Shown here piece by piece: positions 25,517-34,401 of a stretch of DNA of 41,898 bases (within the stretch, counting starts at the first letter, position 1; every line of letters begins with the position of its first letter). Location: NCBI GenBank assembly GCA_016781525.1, contig JADDQE010000146.1:1-41898 (forward strand). Direction: 5' to 3'. The translations under genes were made by a program, and so were the position numbers. This stretch comes from a bacterium (GTDB lineage: Bacteria > Chloroflexota > Chloroflexia > Chloroflexales > Kallotenuaceae). The notes below the pieces were generated by a model. It saw only the letters and a list, made by a program, of their open reading frames with translations. It was not told where the DNA came from and did not search any database.

Positions 25517-26107
25517 ATGAACAAGCAATCTGAAATACATGTACTGAAGGAGTGGGCGGTAGCGACCGACGCGCTCGAGCGAGGCGAGACGATCCTGCTG
25601 CTGCGTAAGGGCGGTATCCGTGAGGAGGGCAAACACTTCCGCGTCGCGCACGACGCGGTCCTGCTCTACCCGACCTATGAGCACCAGCAGCCACACCTGC
25701 TCAAGCCAAGATACGCGGACCTCGTGCGGCCGGTGCCCTCCGGCTGGCATCCCGAGAATGTTCGGATTGGAGCGTTCGCCCACATCACAGATATTCTTCA
25801 GGTGAGCGAGCGAGAAGCCGTGGAAGGCCTGCTGCCCTATCACGTTTGGAATGAGCAGTTCGCGGCCGAGCGTTTCGGGTGGAAGCCGCGTTTTCCGCTC
25901 TTTGTGCTGCTGCTCCGCACCTACAAGCTAGCCAAGGCCACCGTTATTCCGTACCGGCCGGAGTATGGTGGCTGCAAGTCATGGATTGACTTGGCCGAGC
26001 CAATCGCCCTTGAAGGCATGGTGCCGGTTCTGGACGACGCGGAGTACGCCCGAAGAGTCGCGGAGATTCGTGCGATTGCCGGCAACGAACAATTGGCCGC
26101 GGCGTAA
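25517..26107 (+). CDS. DUF1802 family protein
   Basis: 196 aa. The family signature is clear: VLKEWAVATDALERGE, ILLLRKGGIREEGKHF, and LLYPTYEHQ near the N-terminus. No function is established for this family. A GTG directly before the ATG at 25517 is an alternative start. It lies 33 nt after hemB and 77 nt before the aldo/keto reductase in the same direction, so it is probably co-transcribed with the tetrapyrrole genes. Confidence 0.85.
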   Translation: MNKQSEIHVLKEWAVATDALERGETILLLRKGGIREEGKHFRVAHDAVLLYPTYEHQQPHLLKPRYADLVRPVPSGWHPENVRIGAFAHITDILQVSEREAVEGLLPYHVWNEQFAAERFGWKPRFPLFVLLLRTYKLAKATVIPYRPEYGGCKSWIDLAEPIALEGMVPVLDDAEYARRVAEIRAIAGNEQLAAA

Positions 26108-26184
26108 TCCGCTGCCTGCAAGACCTTTAGAAGCTATAGAGCTGAGCGAGCTCGATAGAGCAATCAGCGAAAGGTTAAGATCAG

Positions 26185-27183
26185 ATGCGCTATGTGCAGT
26201 TTGGCAACACCGATCTCCAGGTCTCACAGCTTGGCTTTGGTGTCTGGACCGTTGGCACAGCTTGGTGGGGCATCACGGATAAGCAGATCGCGCTCGATCT
26301 CCTGCGGCGGGCCTACGACCTTGGCGTGACCTTTTTTGACACGGCCGACACCTACGGCGATGGCTTTGGCGAGGAAATCGTCGCCGAGGCGCTGGGCGAC
26401 GTGCGCGACCAGATTGTGCTGGCGACCAAGGGCGGCTACAACTGGTACGAGCACAAGGAGCGGCGTGGACAACAGGAGCGTCCGCAGGATTGGCGCCCCG
26501 AATTCATACGCTTCAGCGTCGAGGAGAGCTTGCGGCGCCTCAAGACAGATCGGATCGACTTCTGGCAGGCACACAACACCAAGCTGGACGCCGTCGAGAA
26601 CGATGCGCTCTTCGAGACGCTTGAGCGGCTCAAGGAGGAAGGCAAGCTGCGCCACTATGGCGTTGCGCTTGGCCCTGCCATCGGCTGGCTCGACGAAGGC
26701 ATCAAAGCGATGCGGACGCGTGAAATCGCCGGTCTCCAGATGATTTATAACATGCTGGAACAAGATCCCGGTCGTGAGCTCTCACGGGTCGCCGAGGAAG
26801 AGGGCGTGGCGCTGGTAGTGCGTGTTCCCCACTCGTCCGGTATGCTCGAAGGCAAGTACACCGCTGACACCAAGTTCGAGAAGAACGATCACCGCCAGCA
26901 TCGGCCCAAGGAGTGGTTGACCACCGGCCTACAAAAGCTAGAAAAGCTTCGGTTTCTGACGGAAGGACGGGATATCACCATCGGCCAAGCCGCGCTCAAG
27001 TTCGTTTGGCAAACGCCGATGTGCAGCGTGGCCCTGCCGAACATCTACAACACTGAGCAGTTGGAAGAGTTCGCTGCTGCTTCCGATAAAGCCGATCTCA
27101 CGGCTGAGGATCTTGCGCGCATCGCCGATCTATACGACAACAAGTTCTATCTCGAGCAGTCCGCCGCAGGCGCCGTTGCGTAG
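26185..27183 (+). CDS. Aldo/keto reductase family oxidoreductase
   Basis: 332 aa TIM-barrel NAD(P)H-dependent reductase. The catalytic tetrad is visible: Asp52 and Tyr57 in FDTADTYGDG, Lys82 in LATKGGY and His130 in FWQAHNT. The N-terminal MRYVQFGNTDLQVSQLGFGVW is typical. The loop around WYEHKERRGQQERP is longer and more charged than in common members. The substrate is unknown. Its place between hemB/DUF1802 and the HemQ-Rieske-Ahb fusion raises the possibility of a role in tetrapyrrole metabolism, but this rests on position only. Confidence 0.88.
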   Translation: MRYVQFGNTDLQVSQLGFGVWTVGTAWWGITDKQIALDLLRRAYDLGVTFFDTADTYGDGFGEEIVAEALGDVRDQIVLATKGGYNWYEHKERRGQQERPQDWRPEFIRFSVEESLRRLKTDRIDFWQAHNTKLDAVENDALFETLERLKEEGKLRHYGVALGPAIGWLDEGIKAMRTREIAGLQMIYNMLEQDPGRELSRVAEEEGVALVVRVPHSSGMLEGKYTADTKFEKNDHRQHRPKEWLTTGLQKLEKLRFLTEGRDITIGQAALKFVWQTPMCSVALPNIYNTEQLEEFAAASDKADLTAEDLARIADLYDNKFYLEQSAAGAVA

Positions 27184-27223
27184 TAATACATAGGCAGCAG
27201 GGAACAGGCAAGAATACCGGTAC

Positions 27224-27251
27224 CCGAAACCTGAGCCCTGACACCTGAAAC
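27224..27251 (+). repeat. Degenerate heptad repeat before the fusion gene
   Basis: Four in-phase 7-nt units of the form C(T/C)GANNC fill this stretch, ending 17 nt before the ATG at 27269. Similar heptads occur at 36832-36917. Confidence 0.6.
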
Positions 27252-27268
27252 GAGACGAGGAGATATTC

Positions 27269-29449
27269 ATGGAGACGACCGCACGGCGCCAGTTCGTTAG
27301 GTGGTCATTTTTCAAAGTCGATCCTGCATGGCGGGCGCTTCCAGCGGCCGAGCGGGCGCGTGGGAAGCTTGCCTTCGAGGCGGTTGCAACGCACTGGTCG
27401 TCACGGATCGTGCTGCGGCCCTATACCCTGATGGGCTTACGCGGTGATGCCGATATTGGGCTGTGGCTCGTCAGCGAGCGCCTTGAAGATTTCCAGGCGA
27501 TTCAGACCCAGCTCTTCGCGACTCCGTTGGGGCCATACCTAACCATGCCGCATTCCTTTCTCGCGATGACCAAGCGCTCCCTGTATGTCGACAAATATGC
27601 CACCGAGGAAGAGGCGAAGCGCCGCGACATTATCGTGCCGGGCGAGAGCAAGTATCTGTTTGTCTACCCCTTCGTCAAGACGCGGGCTTGGTATGGGCTG
27701 GCACAGGAAGAGCGCCAGCGGATGATGGACGACCACATTCGTGTCGGACGCAAATATCCCGACGTCAAGCTCAACACCACCTACTCATACGGCCTAGACG
27801 ACCAGGAGTTTGTAGTCGCCTTCGAAACGGACAATCCGTCACGCTTCCTCGACCTGGTAGAAGAGCTGCGGTTTTCCGAGGCGAGCCAGTACACGCTGCG
27901 CGACACCCCGCTCATTCCCTGCATTGCGACAACTGTGCGCGGGATGCTCAACTCGCTGGATGGCTCTGAAAACGTCAAGGCGGAGCCCGTTGCCGAGGAG
28001 GTCAAGGCGCCGGTGGCGGTAATCCAGACCCCGGAGCGCAAGGCCGTCAACGGCTGGACAGAGGTCGCCAAGGTGGGCGATATCCCCCCTGGTGCTGCGA
28101 GGCTCGTGGTGGTCGACGGCGAGCAGATCGCGCTCTACAACGTGGATGGCATCTTCTACGCGCTCAGCAACCGCTGCTCCCACGCGCGCGGCCCACTAGT
28201 CGACGGCACGGTCGAAGCCGATGGCGATGGCGCGCACGTTACCTGTCCCTGGCACGACGCCCAGTTTGATCTAAAGACCGGGGCTGCGCTTTGTAAGCCG
28301 GCGCGCGGCCCCGTGACCGCGTACAACGTCAAGCTCGATGGCGACGCCGTGCTGGTCGGCCCGCAGAAGACGCCAATGACGCAGGCGCGCGAGCTCCCCG
28401 AGCGCGTGGACGACCGGCTCGACTCGCTCGACAAGAAGCTGGTCAATCTGATGCAGTTTGCATTTCCGGTTGTGTCACGGCCCTGGGCTGCTCTGGGCGC
28501 CGAAGTCGGCATGACCGAAGCGGAGGTCATGCAGCGGCTAGCGCGCATGCGTGAAATCGGTGTGGTCCGTCAGATTAGCCCGATCTTCGACACGCGTAAG
28601 CTCGGCTACAAGTCAAGCTTGGTGGCGGTACGTGCCACGCCCAAGCGGCTAGAGGAGGCTGCGGCGATTATCAACAGCCATCCGGGCGTATCGCACAACT
28701 ATCGCCGCGATCACTACTTCAATATCTGGTTTACGATTGCCGTTCCACCGGAGCAGGATTTAGACTCGGAAGTGCAGCGGCTGACGGACCGTGCGGGCGT
28801 GGAGAAGGTACGGATGCTCCCCACGCTGAAAATGTATAAGATTGCCGTCAAGCTCAACCTTGAAGAGGACGAGACCAAGCTGGCCAAAGACGCACAAAAG
28901 TATGTCAAGGCCGCGGAGGTCCGCCCGCTGACCGGGCGCGACAAACACCTCATCCGCTGTACGCAAGACGATTTACCGCTGGTTGAGCAGCCCTTCAAGC
29001 AACTGGCGGATGCGGCAGGCATTGACGAGGACGAGCTGTTCGCTTGGTTCAACGAGATGCAGCAGATGAACTACTTGCGGCGGATCGCGGCAATTCTGCG
29101 GCATCAGAAGGCTGGCTTTACCGACAACGGGATGATTACCTGGAAGGTACCGGAAGACAAGGTCGACGAGGCGGGCCGTATCGCCGCGGCATACTCGACA
29201 GTCTCACACTGCTACCGCCGGCCGATCTATCCCGACTGGCCATACAACTTCTTTTCGATGGTGCATGCGCGGTCACGCGAGAACGCCGAGGAGATCGGGC
29301 GGCAGATTGCCGAAGAGCTGAAGCCGCTGGGGGTGACCGAGTACGTCATTCTCTTCTCGACCAAGGAGTTTAAGAAGGACCGCGTGCGCTACTTCGTTGA
29401 TTGGGACATGGAGCAGGCCGACAAGGCGGAAGCGGCGGCGGCAAGCTGA
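27269..29449 (+). CDS. HemQ (chlorite dismutase-like) - Rieske [2Fe-2S] - AhbA - AhbB multidomain fusion
   Basis: 726 aa, four parts. Residues 1-220 are a chlorite-dismutase/HemQ domain: YLFVYPFVKTRAWYGL carries the catalytic Tyr133 and Lys137 of coproheme decarboxylases, and MMDDHIRVGRKYP the proximal His156. Residues 260-365 are a Rieske domain with Cys303/His305 (CSHARGPL) and Cys326/His329 (CPWHDAQF). Residues 385-535 and 555-712 are two AsnC-like modules of the siroheme decarboxylase family (AhbA/AhbB or NirD/NirL), with GVSHNYRRDHYFNIWFT and TVSHCYRRPIYPDWPYNFF. HemQ makes heme b from coproheme; Ahb makes 12,18-didecarboxysiroheme from siroheme. A single chain with both is unusual. The ATG is preceded by GAGGAG. 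Alternative readings: the Cld domain may have another heme-linked role, or the C-terminal part may serve heme d1 synthesis. Confidence 0.9.
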   Translation: METTARRQFVRWSFFKVDPAWRALPAAERARGKLAFEAVATHWSSRIVLRPYTLMGLRGDADIGLWLVSERLEDFQAIQTQLFATPLGPYLTMPHSFLAMTKRSLYVDKYATEEEAKRRDIIVPGESKYLFVYPFVKTRAWYGLAQEERQRMMDDHIRVGRKYPDVKLNTTYSYGLDDQEFVVAFETDNPSRFLDLVEELRFSEASQYTLRDTPLIPCIATTVRGMLNSLDGSENVKAEPVAEEVKAPVAVIQTPERKAVNGWTEVAKVGDIPPGAARLVVVDGEQIALYNVDGIFYALSNRCSHARGPLVDGTVEADGDGAHVTCPWHDAQFDLKTGAALCKPARGPVTAYNVKLDGDAVLVGPQKTPMTQARELPERVDDRLDSLDKKLVNLMQFAFPVVSRPWAALGAEVGMTEAEVMQRLARMREIGVVRQISPIFDTRKLGYKSSLVAVRATPKRLEEAAAIINSHPGVSHNYRRDHYFNIWFTIAVPPEQDLDSEVQRLTDRAGVEKVRMLPTLKMYKIAVKLNLEEDETKLAKDAQKYVKAAEVRPLTGRDKHLIRCTQDDLPLVEQPFKQLADAAGIDEDELFAWFNEMQQMNYLRRIAAILRHQKAGFTDNGMITWKVPEDKVDEAGRIAAAYSTVSHCYRRPIYPDWPYNFFSMVHARSRENAEEIGRQIAEELKPLGVTEYVILFSTKEFKKDRVRYFVDWDMEQADKAEAAAAS

Positions 29450-29470
29450 GGGCTCGAGCACGGCAACGGC

Positions 29471-29495
29471 AAGGGGCGGGAACCATCCGCCCCTT
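29471..29495 (+). terminator. Hairpin after the fusion gene
   Basis: A perfect 9-bp GC-rich stem (AAGGGGCGG with CCGCCCCTT, 7-nt loop) starts 22 nt after the stop codon. The following bases are not T-rich, so it may be a weak terminator or an mRNA-stabilising hairpin in front of hemL. Confidence 0.5.
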
Positions 29496-29597
29496 GGTGA
29501 TCTTCGGTCGGTGCAACGTCCCGTCAATGATGCCACGGTGAAAAGGGTGATGAACGAGACGTCGGTAACACAGAGTATGTAGAAGCAAGGCTAGGCG

Positions 29598-30884
29598 ATG
29601 CAAATCTCGCGATCAGAAGAGTTTTTTGCGGCCGCGCAGCGGCTCATTCCCGGTGGCGTCAATAGTCCGGTACGCGCTTTCAAGTCAGTCGGCGGCACGC
29701 CGCGTTTTATCGATCGAGCCGCGGGCCCGCACATCTTCGACGTCGACGGCAACCAGTATATCGATTACGTCCTCTCCTGGGGGCCGATGGTTCTGGGTCA
29801 TGCGCAGCCAGAGGTTATTGCGGCGATCCAGCAACAAGCCGCCCGCGGGACGAGCTACGGTGCACCGACCGAGCTAGAGACCGAGCTGGCCCGGCTGGTG
29901 GTCGATCTCGTGCCAAGCGTCGAGATGGTGCGGTTTGTCAATTCCGGAACCGAGGCGACGATGAGTGCCCTGCGCCTCGCTCGAGCGGCAACCGGACGAC
30001 CCAAAGTCCTCAAGTTCGCGGGCGGCTACCATGGTCATGCCGATTTTCTCTTGGCGGACGCCGGTTCCGGCGTCGCGACCCTCGGCTTGCCTGCAAGTGC
30101 GGGTGTTACAGCCGGCCAAGCCGCGGATACAATGACCGTGCAATACAACGATCTCGCCGCAGTCGAAGGTGCCTTCAGCGACGTCGGTGATAGCATTGCC
30201 GCGGTTATCGTCGAGCCGGTGGCGGGCAACATGGGGCTGGTAGAGCCACAGGAGGGCTTTCTACAAGGGCTACGCGACCTCACAACACGCCATGGGGCAC
30301 TCCTGATCTTTGACGAGGTCATGACGGGCTTCCGCGTTGCTCACGGGGGTGCGCAGGAGCGCTACGGCATTCAGCCCGACCTGACCTGCCTCGGCAAAGT
30401 GGTGGGCGGTGGACTACCGTGTGCGGCGTATGGTGGACGCGATGAGATCATGCAGCATGTAGCGCCGCTCGGGGCAATGTATCAAGCCGGCACGCTCTCC
30501 GGCAATCCGCTGGCTATGGCCGCCGGCATCGCAACGCTCCGCCAGCTAACGCCGGAGATATATGATGCGATGGAGCGCTGCGGCAGACGACTGGTCGACG
30601 GGATGCGACACGCGGCAGAGCAGCAGAACATTCCACTGCAGACGGCGGTGGTAGGCTCGATGGTCGGTTTCTTCTTCGCGGCCGAGCCCGTTCACAGCTA
30701 CGCGGAGGCGAAACAGCGCTGTGACACAGCCCGCTACGCCCGCTTCTTCCACGCCATGCTGGAGCAGGGCGTGTATCTCGCACCGTCACAGTTCGAGACT
30801 GGGTTCCTATCGGTGCTCCATGACGAGTCAATCGTCGATCAAACGGTAGCGGCGGCTGAGGCTGCGATGGCACAGGCGCGCTAA
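29598..30884 (+). CDS. hemL: Glutamate-1-semialdehyde 2,1-aminomutase
   Basis: PLP enzyme converting glutamate-1-semialdehyde to 5-aminolevulinate, directly after HemA in the pathway. 428 aa. [19 protein letters not shown] opens the protein, [16 protein letters not shown] binds PLP phosphate, [11 protein letters not shown] has the conserved Asp, and [17 protein letters not shown] carries Lys267. It lies 148 nt after the fusion gene, with AAGGCTAGG before the ATG. It is last in the tetrapyrrole locus and is closed by a strong terminator. Confidence 0.97.
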   Translation: MQISRSEEFFAAAQRLIPGGVNSPVRAFKSVGGTPRFIDRAAGPHIFDVDGNQYIDYVLSWGPMVLGHAQPEVIAAIQQQAARGTSYGAPTELETELARLVVDLVPSVEMVRFVNSGTEATMSALRLARAATGRPKVLKFAGGYHGHADFLLADAGSGVATLGLPASAGVTAGQAADTMTVQYNDLAAVEGAFSDVGDSIAAVIVEPVAGNMGLVEPQEGFLQGLRDLTTRHGALLIFDEVMTGFRVAHGGAQERYGIQPDLTCLGKVVGGGLPCAAYGGRDEIMQHVAPLGAMYQAGTLSGNPLAMAAGIATLRQLTPEIYDAMERCGRRLVDGMRHAAEQQNIPLQTAVVGSMVGFFFAAEPVHSYAEAKQRCDTARYARFFHAMLEQGVYLAPSQFETGFLSVLHDESIVDQTVAAAEAAMAQAR

Positions 30885-30917
30885 GCATACCGCGCCATCC
30901 AGGTGCTCATCAATATG

Positions 30918-30956
30918 CACAAGGTCGCGCAGGTTTTAAGCATGCGCGACCTTGTG
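30918..30956. terminator. Bidirectional terminator between hemL and korB
   Basis: A perfect 14-bp stem, CACAAGGTCGCGCA (30918-30931) with TGCGCGACCTTGTG (30943-30956), has an 11-nt loop. It sits between convergent genes. T-content after the stem is modest on both strands, but stem strength and position support termination. Confidence 0.8.
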
Positions 30957-30990
30957 TGTTGACACCGATTTTGCTATTCGGCAAGCCGCT

Positions 30991-32049
30991 TTATTGAAAC
31001 TCGGCCATCACCGACGCAAACTGCTCTGGCGTGGAGCGGATCTTATCATCCTGCAGGGCTGCCAACGGCGTGTCGGGCAGGCCCTCGAGATCGACCAACG
31101 TCGGCCGCGACTCGTTGATATAGATCAGGCCGGTGATGAACTCCTGCTTCTCACGGGCCTCGGCCAGCAGCCGCATCGCGGCAAGCTTGTCGGTCGGGTC
31201 GTGGCTACGGTCGAGCTTCTTCAGCAGGATGCGTGGGCCGTCGTGCAGCTTGACCTCCTGGACTGTGCCAGGCTCCTGCTCGATCTCCACCTCCTCGTAG
31301 GCTTGCACGAAGCTAATGTCCTGCAGAACTTCCTCGTGCTCTTTGCCGTACGTGTAGCTCTTGGTCGAGTCGGGATTGTTGTTAAAGGTCACACAGGGGC
31401 TGATGATATCGAGCACCGCGGTGCCATTAAAGGCCATGGCGGCCTTGAGCAGCTCACGTACCTGCTTGGCATCGCCGGCGAAAGAGCGCGCAACAAAGCC
31501 ACACTCGGCGACGAGTGCCTCGAGACAGAGATCGATCGGCATCAGCTCGTTCGTGCCCGCATACTTCAGCTTCTGACCCAAGTCGGCTGTCGCTGAGAAC
31601 TGGCCCTTGGTAAGACCGTACACGCCGTTGTTCTCGATGATGTAGACCATCGGTACGTTGCGGCGCACGAAATGCTTATACTGGCCAATGCCGATCGAGC
31701 CCGTATCGCCGTCGCCCGAGACGCCGATTGCCTTCATCGTGCGGTTCGCAAGCATCGCGCCCGTTGCGACCGAGGGCATGCGGCCGTGAACGACATTGAT
31801 GCCATGCGATCGGCTAAGGAAGTAGGCGGGCGACTTGGATGAGCAGCCGATGCCGCTGAGCTTGATCACCTGATGCGGCTTGAGCGACATTTCGAAGGCC
31901 GACTGAATGATCTGGCTGGCGATCGAGTCGTGGCCACAGCCGGCGCACAGCGTCGACGGCAAGCCGCGATAGTCGGGCTTGGTGAGCCCAGCCCTATTGG
32001 TTGTCATTTTCGGGGCGGGAGCGCCGCCCGGTTTTGCGGCAGCAGCCAT
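30991..32049 (-). CDS. korB: 2-oxoacid:ferredoxin oxidoreductase beta subunit (KorB type)
   Basis: Thiamine-diphosphate and [4Fe-4S] subunit of a 2-oxoacid:ferredoxin oxidoreductase, most likely for 2-oxoglutarate. 352 aa. STLCAGCGHDSI (Cys35, Cys38), GIGCSSKSPAYF (Cys69) and the later SPCVTFNN give the four cluster ligands. The ThDP-binding motif GDGDTGSIGIGQYKHFVRRN is clear, and NNGVYGLTKGQFSAT is typical of KorB/OorB. The start at 32049 overlaps the korA stop by 1 nt; a downstream Met15 is also possible. It can couple 2-oxoglutarate and succinyl-CoA to reduced ferredoxin in either direction. Confidence 0.93.
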   Translation of the reverse strand: MAAAAKPGGAPAPKMTTNRAGLTKPDYRGLPSTLCAGCGHDSIASQIIQSAFEMSLKPHQVIKLSGIGCSSKSPAYFLSRSHGINVVHGRMPSVATGAMLANRTMKAIGVSGDGDTGSIGIGQYKHFVRRNVPMVYIIENNGVYGLTKGQFSATADLGQKLKYAGTNELMPIDLCLEALVAECGFVARSFAGDAKQVRELLKAAMAFNGTAVLDIISPCVTFNNNPDSTKSYTYGKEHEEVLQDISFVQAYEEVEIEQEPGTVQEVKLHDGPRILLKKLDRSHDPTDKLAAMRLLAEAREKQEFITGLIYINESRPTLVDLEGLPDTPLAALQDDKIRSTPEQFASVMAEFQ

Positions 32050-33890
32050 TACTTTTGCTCCATTTCGTAGATTTGCTCTGTAACGTAGCGCGCCGTCAGC
32101 GGCAAGCCGTCGCTATACGCAATCGACCGCAGCTGCATCGCGTGCTCGGGCGCGTGCAGTCGCAGCAGCTGGTGCATTTGCCCATCAGTATTTAGCTCGA
32201 CAACATAGACCCGGTCGTGCTCGGCAATGAACTGGGTAACCTCGTCGCCCAAGGGCAAGGCGCGCAGCCGCATGTAGCTCGTCTCGATTCCTGCCAGCGT
32301 GCTCAACCGATCGCGGGCTTCGACAATCGCGGGATCGGCAGTGCCAAACGCGATGATGCCGATCTTTGCGCCCTCACGGCGGTCGACGACCGGCTTGGGC
32401 ACATACTGCCGCGCAGTCTCATGCTTGCGCGCGAGCCGCGCCATGTTGCTAACCCAGTCATCGGGACGCTCTGAGTAGCCGGCGGACGCATTGTGACCCG
32501 AGCCGCGGGTAAAGAACGCAGCAGCGGGATGCTCGTTACCCGGAAGCGTGCGGTAGGAAATGCCGTCGCCGTCGATGTCCTTATAGCGACCCCAGCCTTC
32601 CATTGCCTTAAGCTGTTCCGCGTTCAACACCTTGCCGCGATCAAGCGGCTTGTCGGGATACTGGAACGGCTCGGACATCCACGCGTTCATCCCTAGGTCA
32701 AGATCGCTGAGGACGAGAACTGGCTGCTGGAACCGCTCCGCGAGATCGAAAGCGGTTTGCCCGAACTCGAAGCATTCTTTGACCGTACCGGGCAGCAGGC
32801 AGATGTTGCGGACGTCGCCGTGGCCCAAGTAGTACGCCTTGAGCACATCGCCCTGCGAAACACGCGTCGGCAGCCCCGTGCTTGGCCCCATACGCATGAC
32901 ATCCCAGATCACGCCCGGAACTTCTGCGTAGTAACCGAAGCTGACAAACTCTGTCATCAGCGAGATGCCTGGGCCCGACGTCGATGTCATCGCGCGAGCG
33001 CCCATCCAGCCTGCGCCAAGCACCATGCCGATTGCCGCGATCTCGTCTTCGGCCTGCACAACGGCGTACGTCGGCTCCTCGGTCTGCGGGTCATGCCGTA
33101 GCTTGGGGGCGTACTCGTTAACGCCGTCTGCCAGGCTGGTCGCAGGCGTGATCGGATACCAGGCCATAACCGTCAGGCCGCCCACGAGCGCGCCGAGTGC
33201 GCCCGCGGTATTGCCGTCGATCATGATCAGGCCATCGGTCTTGTCCATCCGCTCAACACGATAGGGATCTTGCTTGGGCAGGTTTTCCCTGACAAATTCG
33301 GCAGCCGCGACAACCACATTGTAGTTCAGGTCGACGGCCTTCTGCTTGCCGCTGAGGTTGTAGCTCAGGGCCTCACGGATCACTTCGCGCTCGATGCCTA
33401 GCAGCTCGGCCAACGCGCCGACGTAGACCATGTTCGCAACGCGGTCGACAAGCTTCTTGTCAACACCGAGGTTGGCAATGAGCGATTTGACCGGCAGAGC
33501 ATAGTAGGTTACGTCGTCACGGCTGCGCTCGAACTTCGCGTCCTCTGGGTACACACAAACGCCACCACGCGGCAACGACTGGAGATCGGCCGCGGCTGTC
33601 GCCGGGTTGAAGGCGACCAGCAACTCGGTACCTTCACGGCGAGCGACGTATCCGTCCTTGCTGATGCGAATGGTGTACCACGTTGGCAGGCCCGAGATGT
33701 TGGATGGAAACAGGTTCTTGGCGTTGACTGGAATGCCCATCTTGAAGAGGGCACGCACAAGGGTGTTGTTGGCCGTCTGGCTGCCAGACCCGTTAACCGT
33801 CGCCACGACGACTGAAAAATCGTTGACCGGGTCCCGATTGGAATCCAGTGTGACGGCACGTGGTGCTGGCTCAACAGCAGCAGTGCTCAT
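32049..33890 (-). CDS. korA: 2-oxoacid:ferredoxin oxidoreductase alpha subunit with fused gamma domain (KorA type)
   Basis: 613 aa, the fused gamma-alpha form. Residues about 20-200 are the gamma domain (VATVNGSGSQTANNTLVRAL, GLPTWYTIRISKDGYVARRE). The alpha domain follows with IDGNTAGALGALVGGLTVMA, WYPITPATSLADG, STSGPGISLMTEFVSFG and GPSTGLPTRVSQGDVL. The C-terminal domain II has YVVELNTDGQMHQLLR. The ATG is preceded by GAAGGAGCGC. It pairs with korB by a 1-nt overlap. Substrate (2-oxoglutarate versus other 2-oxoacid) is inferred from family resemblance. Confidence 0.93.
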   Translation of the reverse strand: MSTAAVEPAPRAVTLDSNRDPVNDFSVVVATVNGSGSQTANNTLVRALFKMGIPVNAKNLFPSNISGLPTWYTIRISKDGYVARREGTELLVAFNPATAAADLQSLPRGGVCVYPEDAKFERSRDDVTYYALPVKSLIANLGVDKKLVDRVANMVYVGALAELLGIEREVIREALSYNLSGKQKAVDLNYNVVVAAAEFVRENLPKQDPYRVERMDKTDGLIMIDGNTAGALGALVGGLTVMAWYPITPATSLADGVNEYAPKLRHDPQTEEPTYAVVQAEDEIAAIGMVLGAGWMGARAMTSTSGPGISLMTEFVSFGYYAEVPGVIWDVMRMGPSTGLPTRVSQGDVLKAYYLGHGDVRNICLLPGTVKECFEFGQTAFDLAERFQQPVLVLSDLDLGMNAWMSEPFQYPDKPLDRGKVLNAEQLKAMEGWGRYKDIDGDGISYRTLPGNEHPAAAFFTRGSGHNASAGYSERPDDWVSNMARLARKHETARQYVPKPVVDRREGAKIGIIAFGTADPAIVEARDRLSTLAGIETSYMRLRALPLGDEVTQFIAEHDRVYVVELNTDGQMHQLLRLHAPEHAMQLRSIAYSDGLPLTARYVTEQIYEMEQK

Positions 33891-33952
33891 AAAGCGCTCC
33901 TTCGCAGGTAGTTTGTTGGCGCGACCGCAACCTATTTGGTGCAGTGCGATCG

Positions 33953-34249
33953 TTAGCTCGCCGAGTTAATCTCATCGTGAGGATCCACATCCTCGCTTTG
34001 GTCTTCCTCAGGGTTTCCCCCGATCAGATTGTACGGTCCTTCCATGGGCGGGGTGACCGGGACCATATCGACATGCCCATTGTAGTCGTCTTCCACCGCT
34101 CCAAAGTGACTCGCGGGGCCTTCGCCGGCGTCCGATGCCTCGCGCGCATCCCCGACCTTGGAAATATTTTCTTGCCCTAGCTGCTCACGGATTTCAGCAG
34201 GCTGTGTTTCGGGCGACTCTGGGATATCATTGGTGCGATCTTCTTGCAT
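33953..34249 (-). CDS. Small acidic protein of unknown function
   Basis: 98 aa, rich in Glu, Asp, Pro and Gly, with low hydrophobicity and likely mostly disordered. No family is recognised. A GAGGGAG ribosome binding site lies upstream of the ATG and a -35/-10 pair is placed before it. It precedes korA by 62 nt in the same direction and may lead that transcript. Confidence is limited because of its composition. Confidence 0.55.
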   Translation of the reverse strand: MQEDRTNDIPESPETQPAEIREQLGQENISKVGDAREASDAGEGPASHFGAVEDDYNGHVDMVPVTPPMEGPYNLIGGNPEEDQSEDVDPHDEINSAS

Positions 34250-34294
34250 GGATCGGTAACTCCCTCATTATGCAACACCATCGTTGATCAGCTT

Positions 34295-34324
34295 AGTATA
34301 AGCTAACCGTACCATAACTTCCAA
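34295..34324 (-). promoter_or_regulatory. Promoter candidate with overlapping palindrome
   Basis: On the - strand, TTGGAA (34324-34319), an 18-nt spacer and TATACT (34300-34295). The -10 lies within a palindrome AGCTTA-gta-TAAGCT (34290-34304), a possible operator. It would serve the small acidic protein and possibly korAB. Confidence 0.5.
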
Positions 34325-34401
34325 TGACGATCGGGTATGGTTGTCATACCACGGCGACATTAGAGCCAAACAATACACATAAGGGCGTCCAGCAGCAGGA
34401 T

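Noticed and set aside
30952..31596. 214-codon + strand ORF opposite korB
   Set aside because: Antisense shadow of korB, which has all cluster and ThDP motifs. It also starts inside the terminator.
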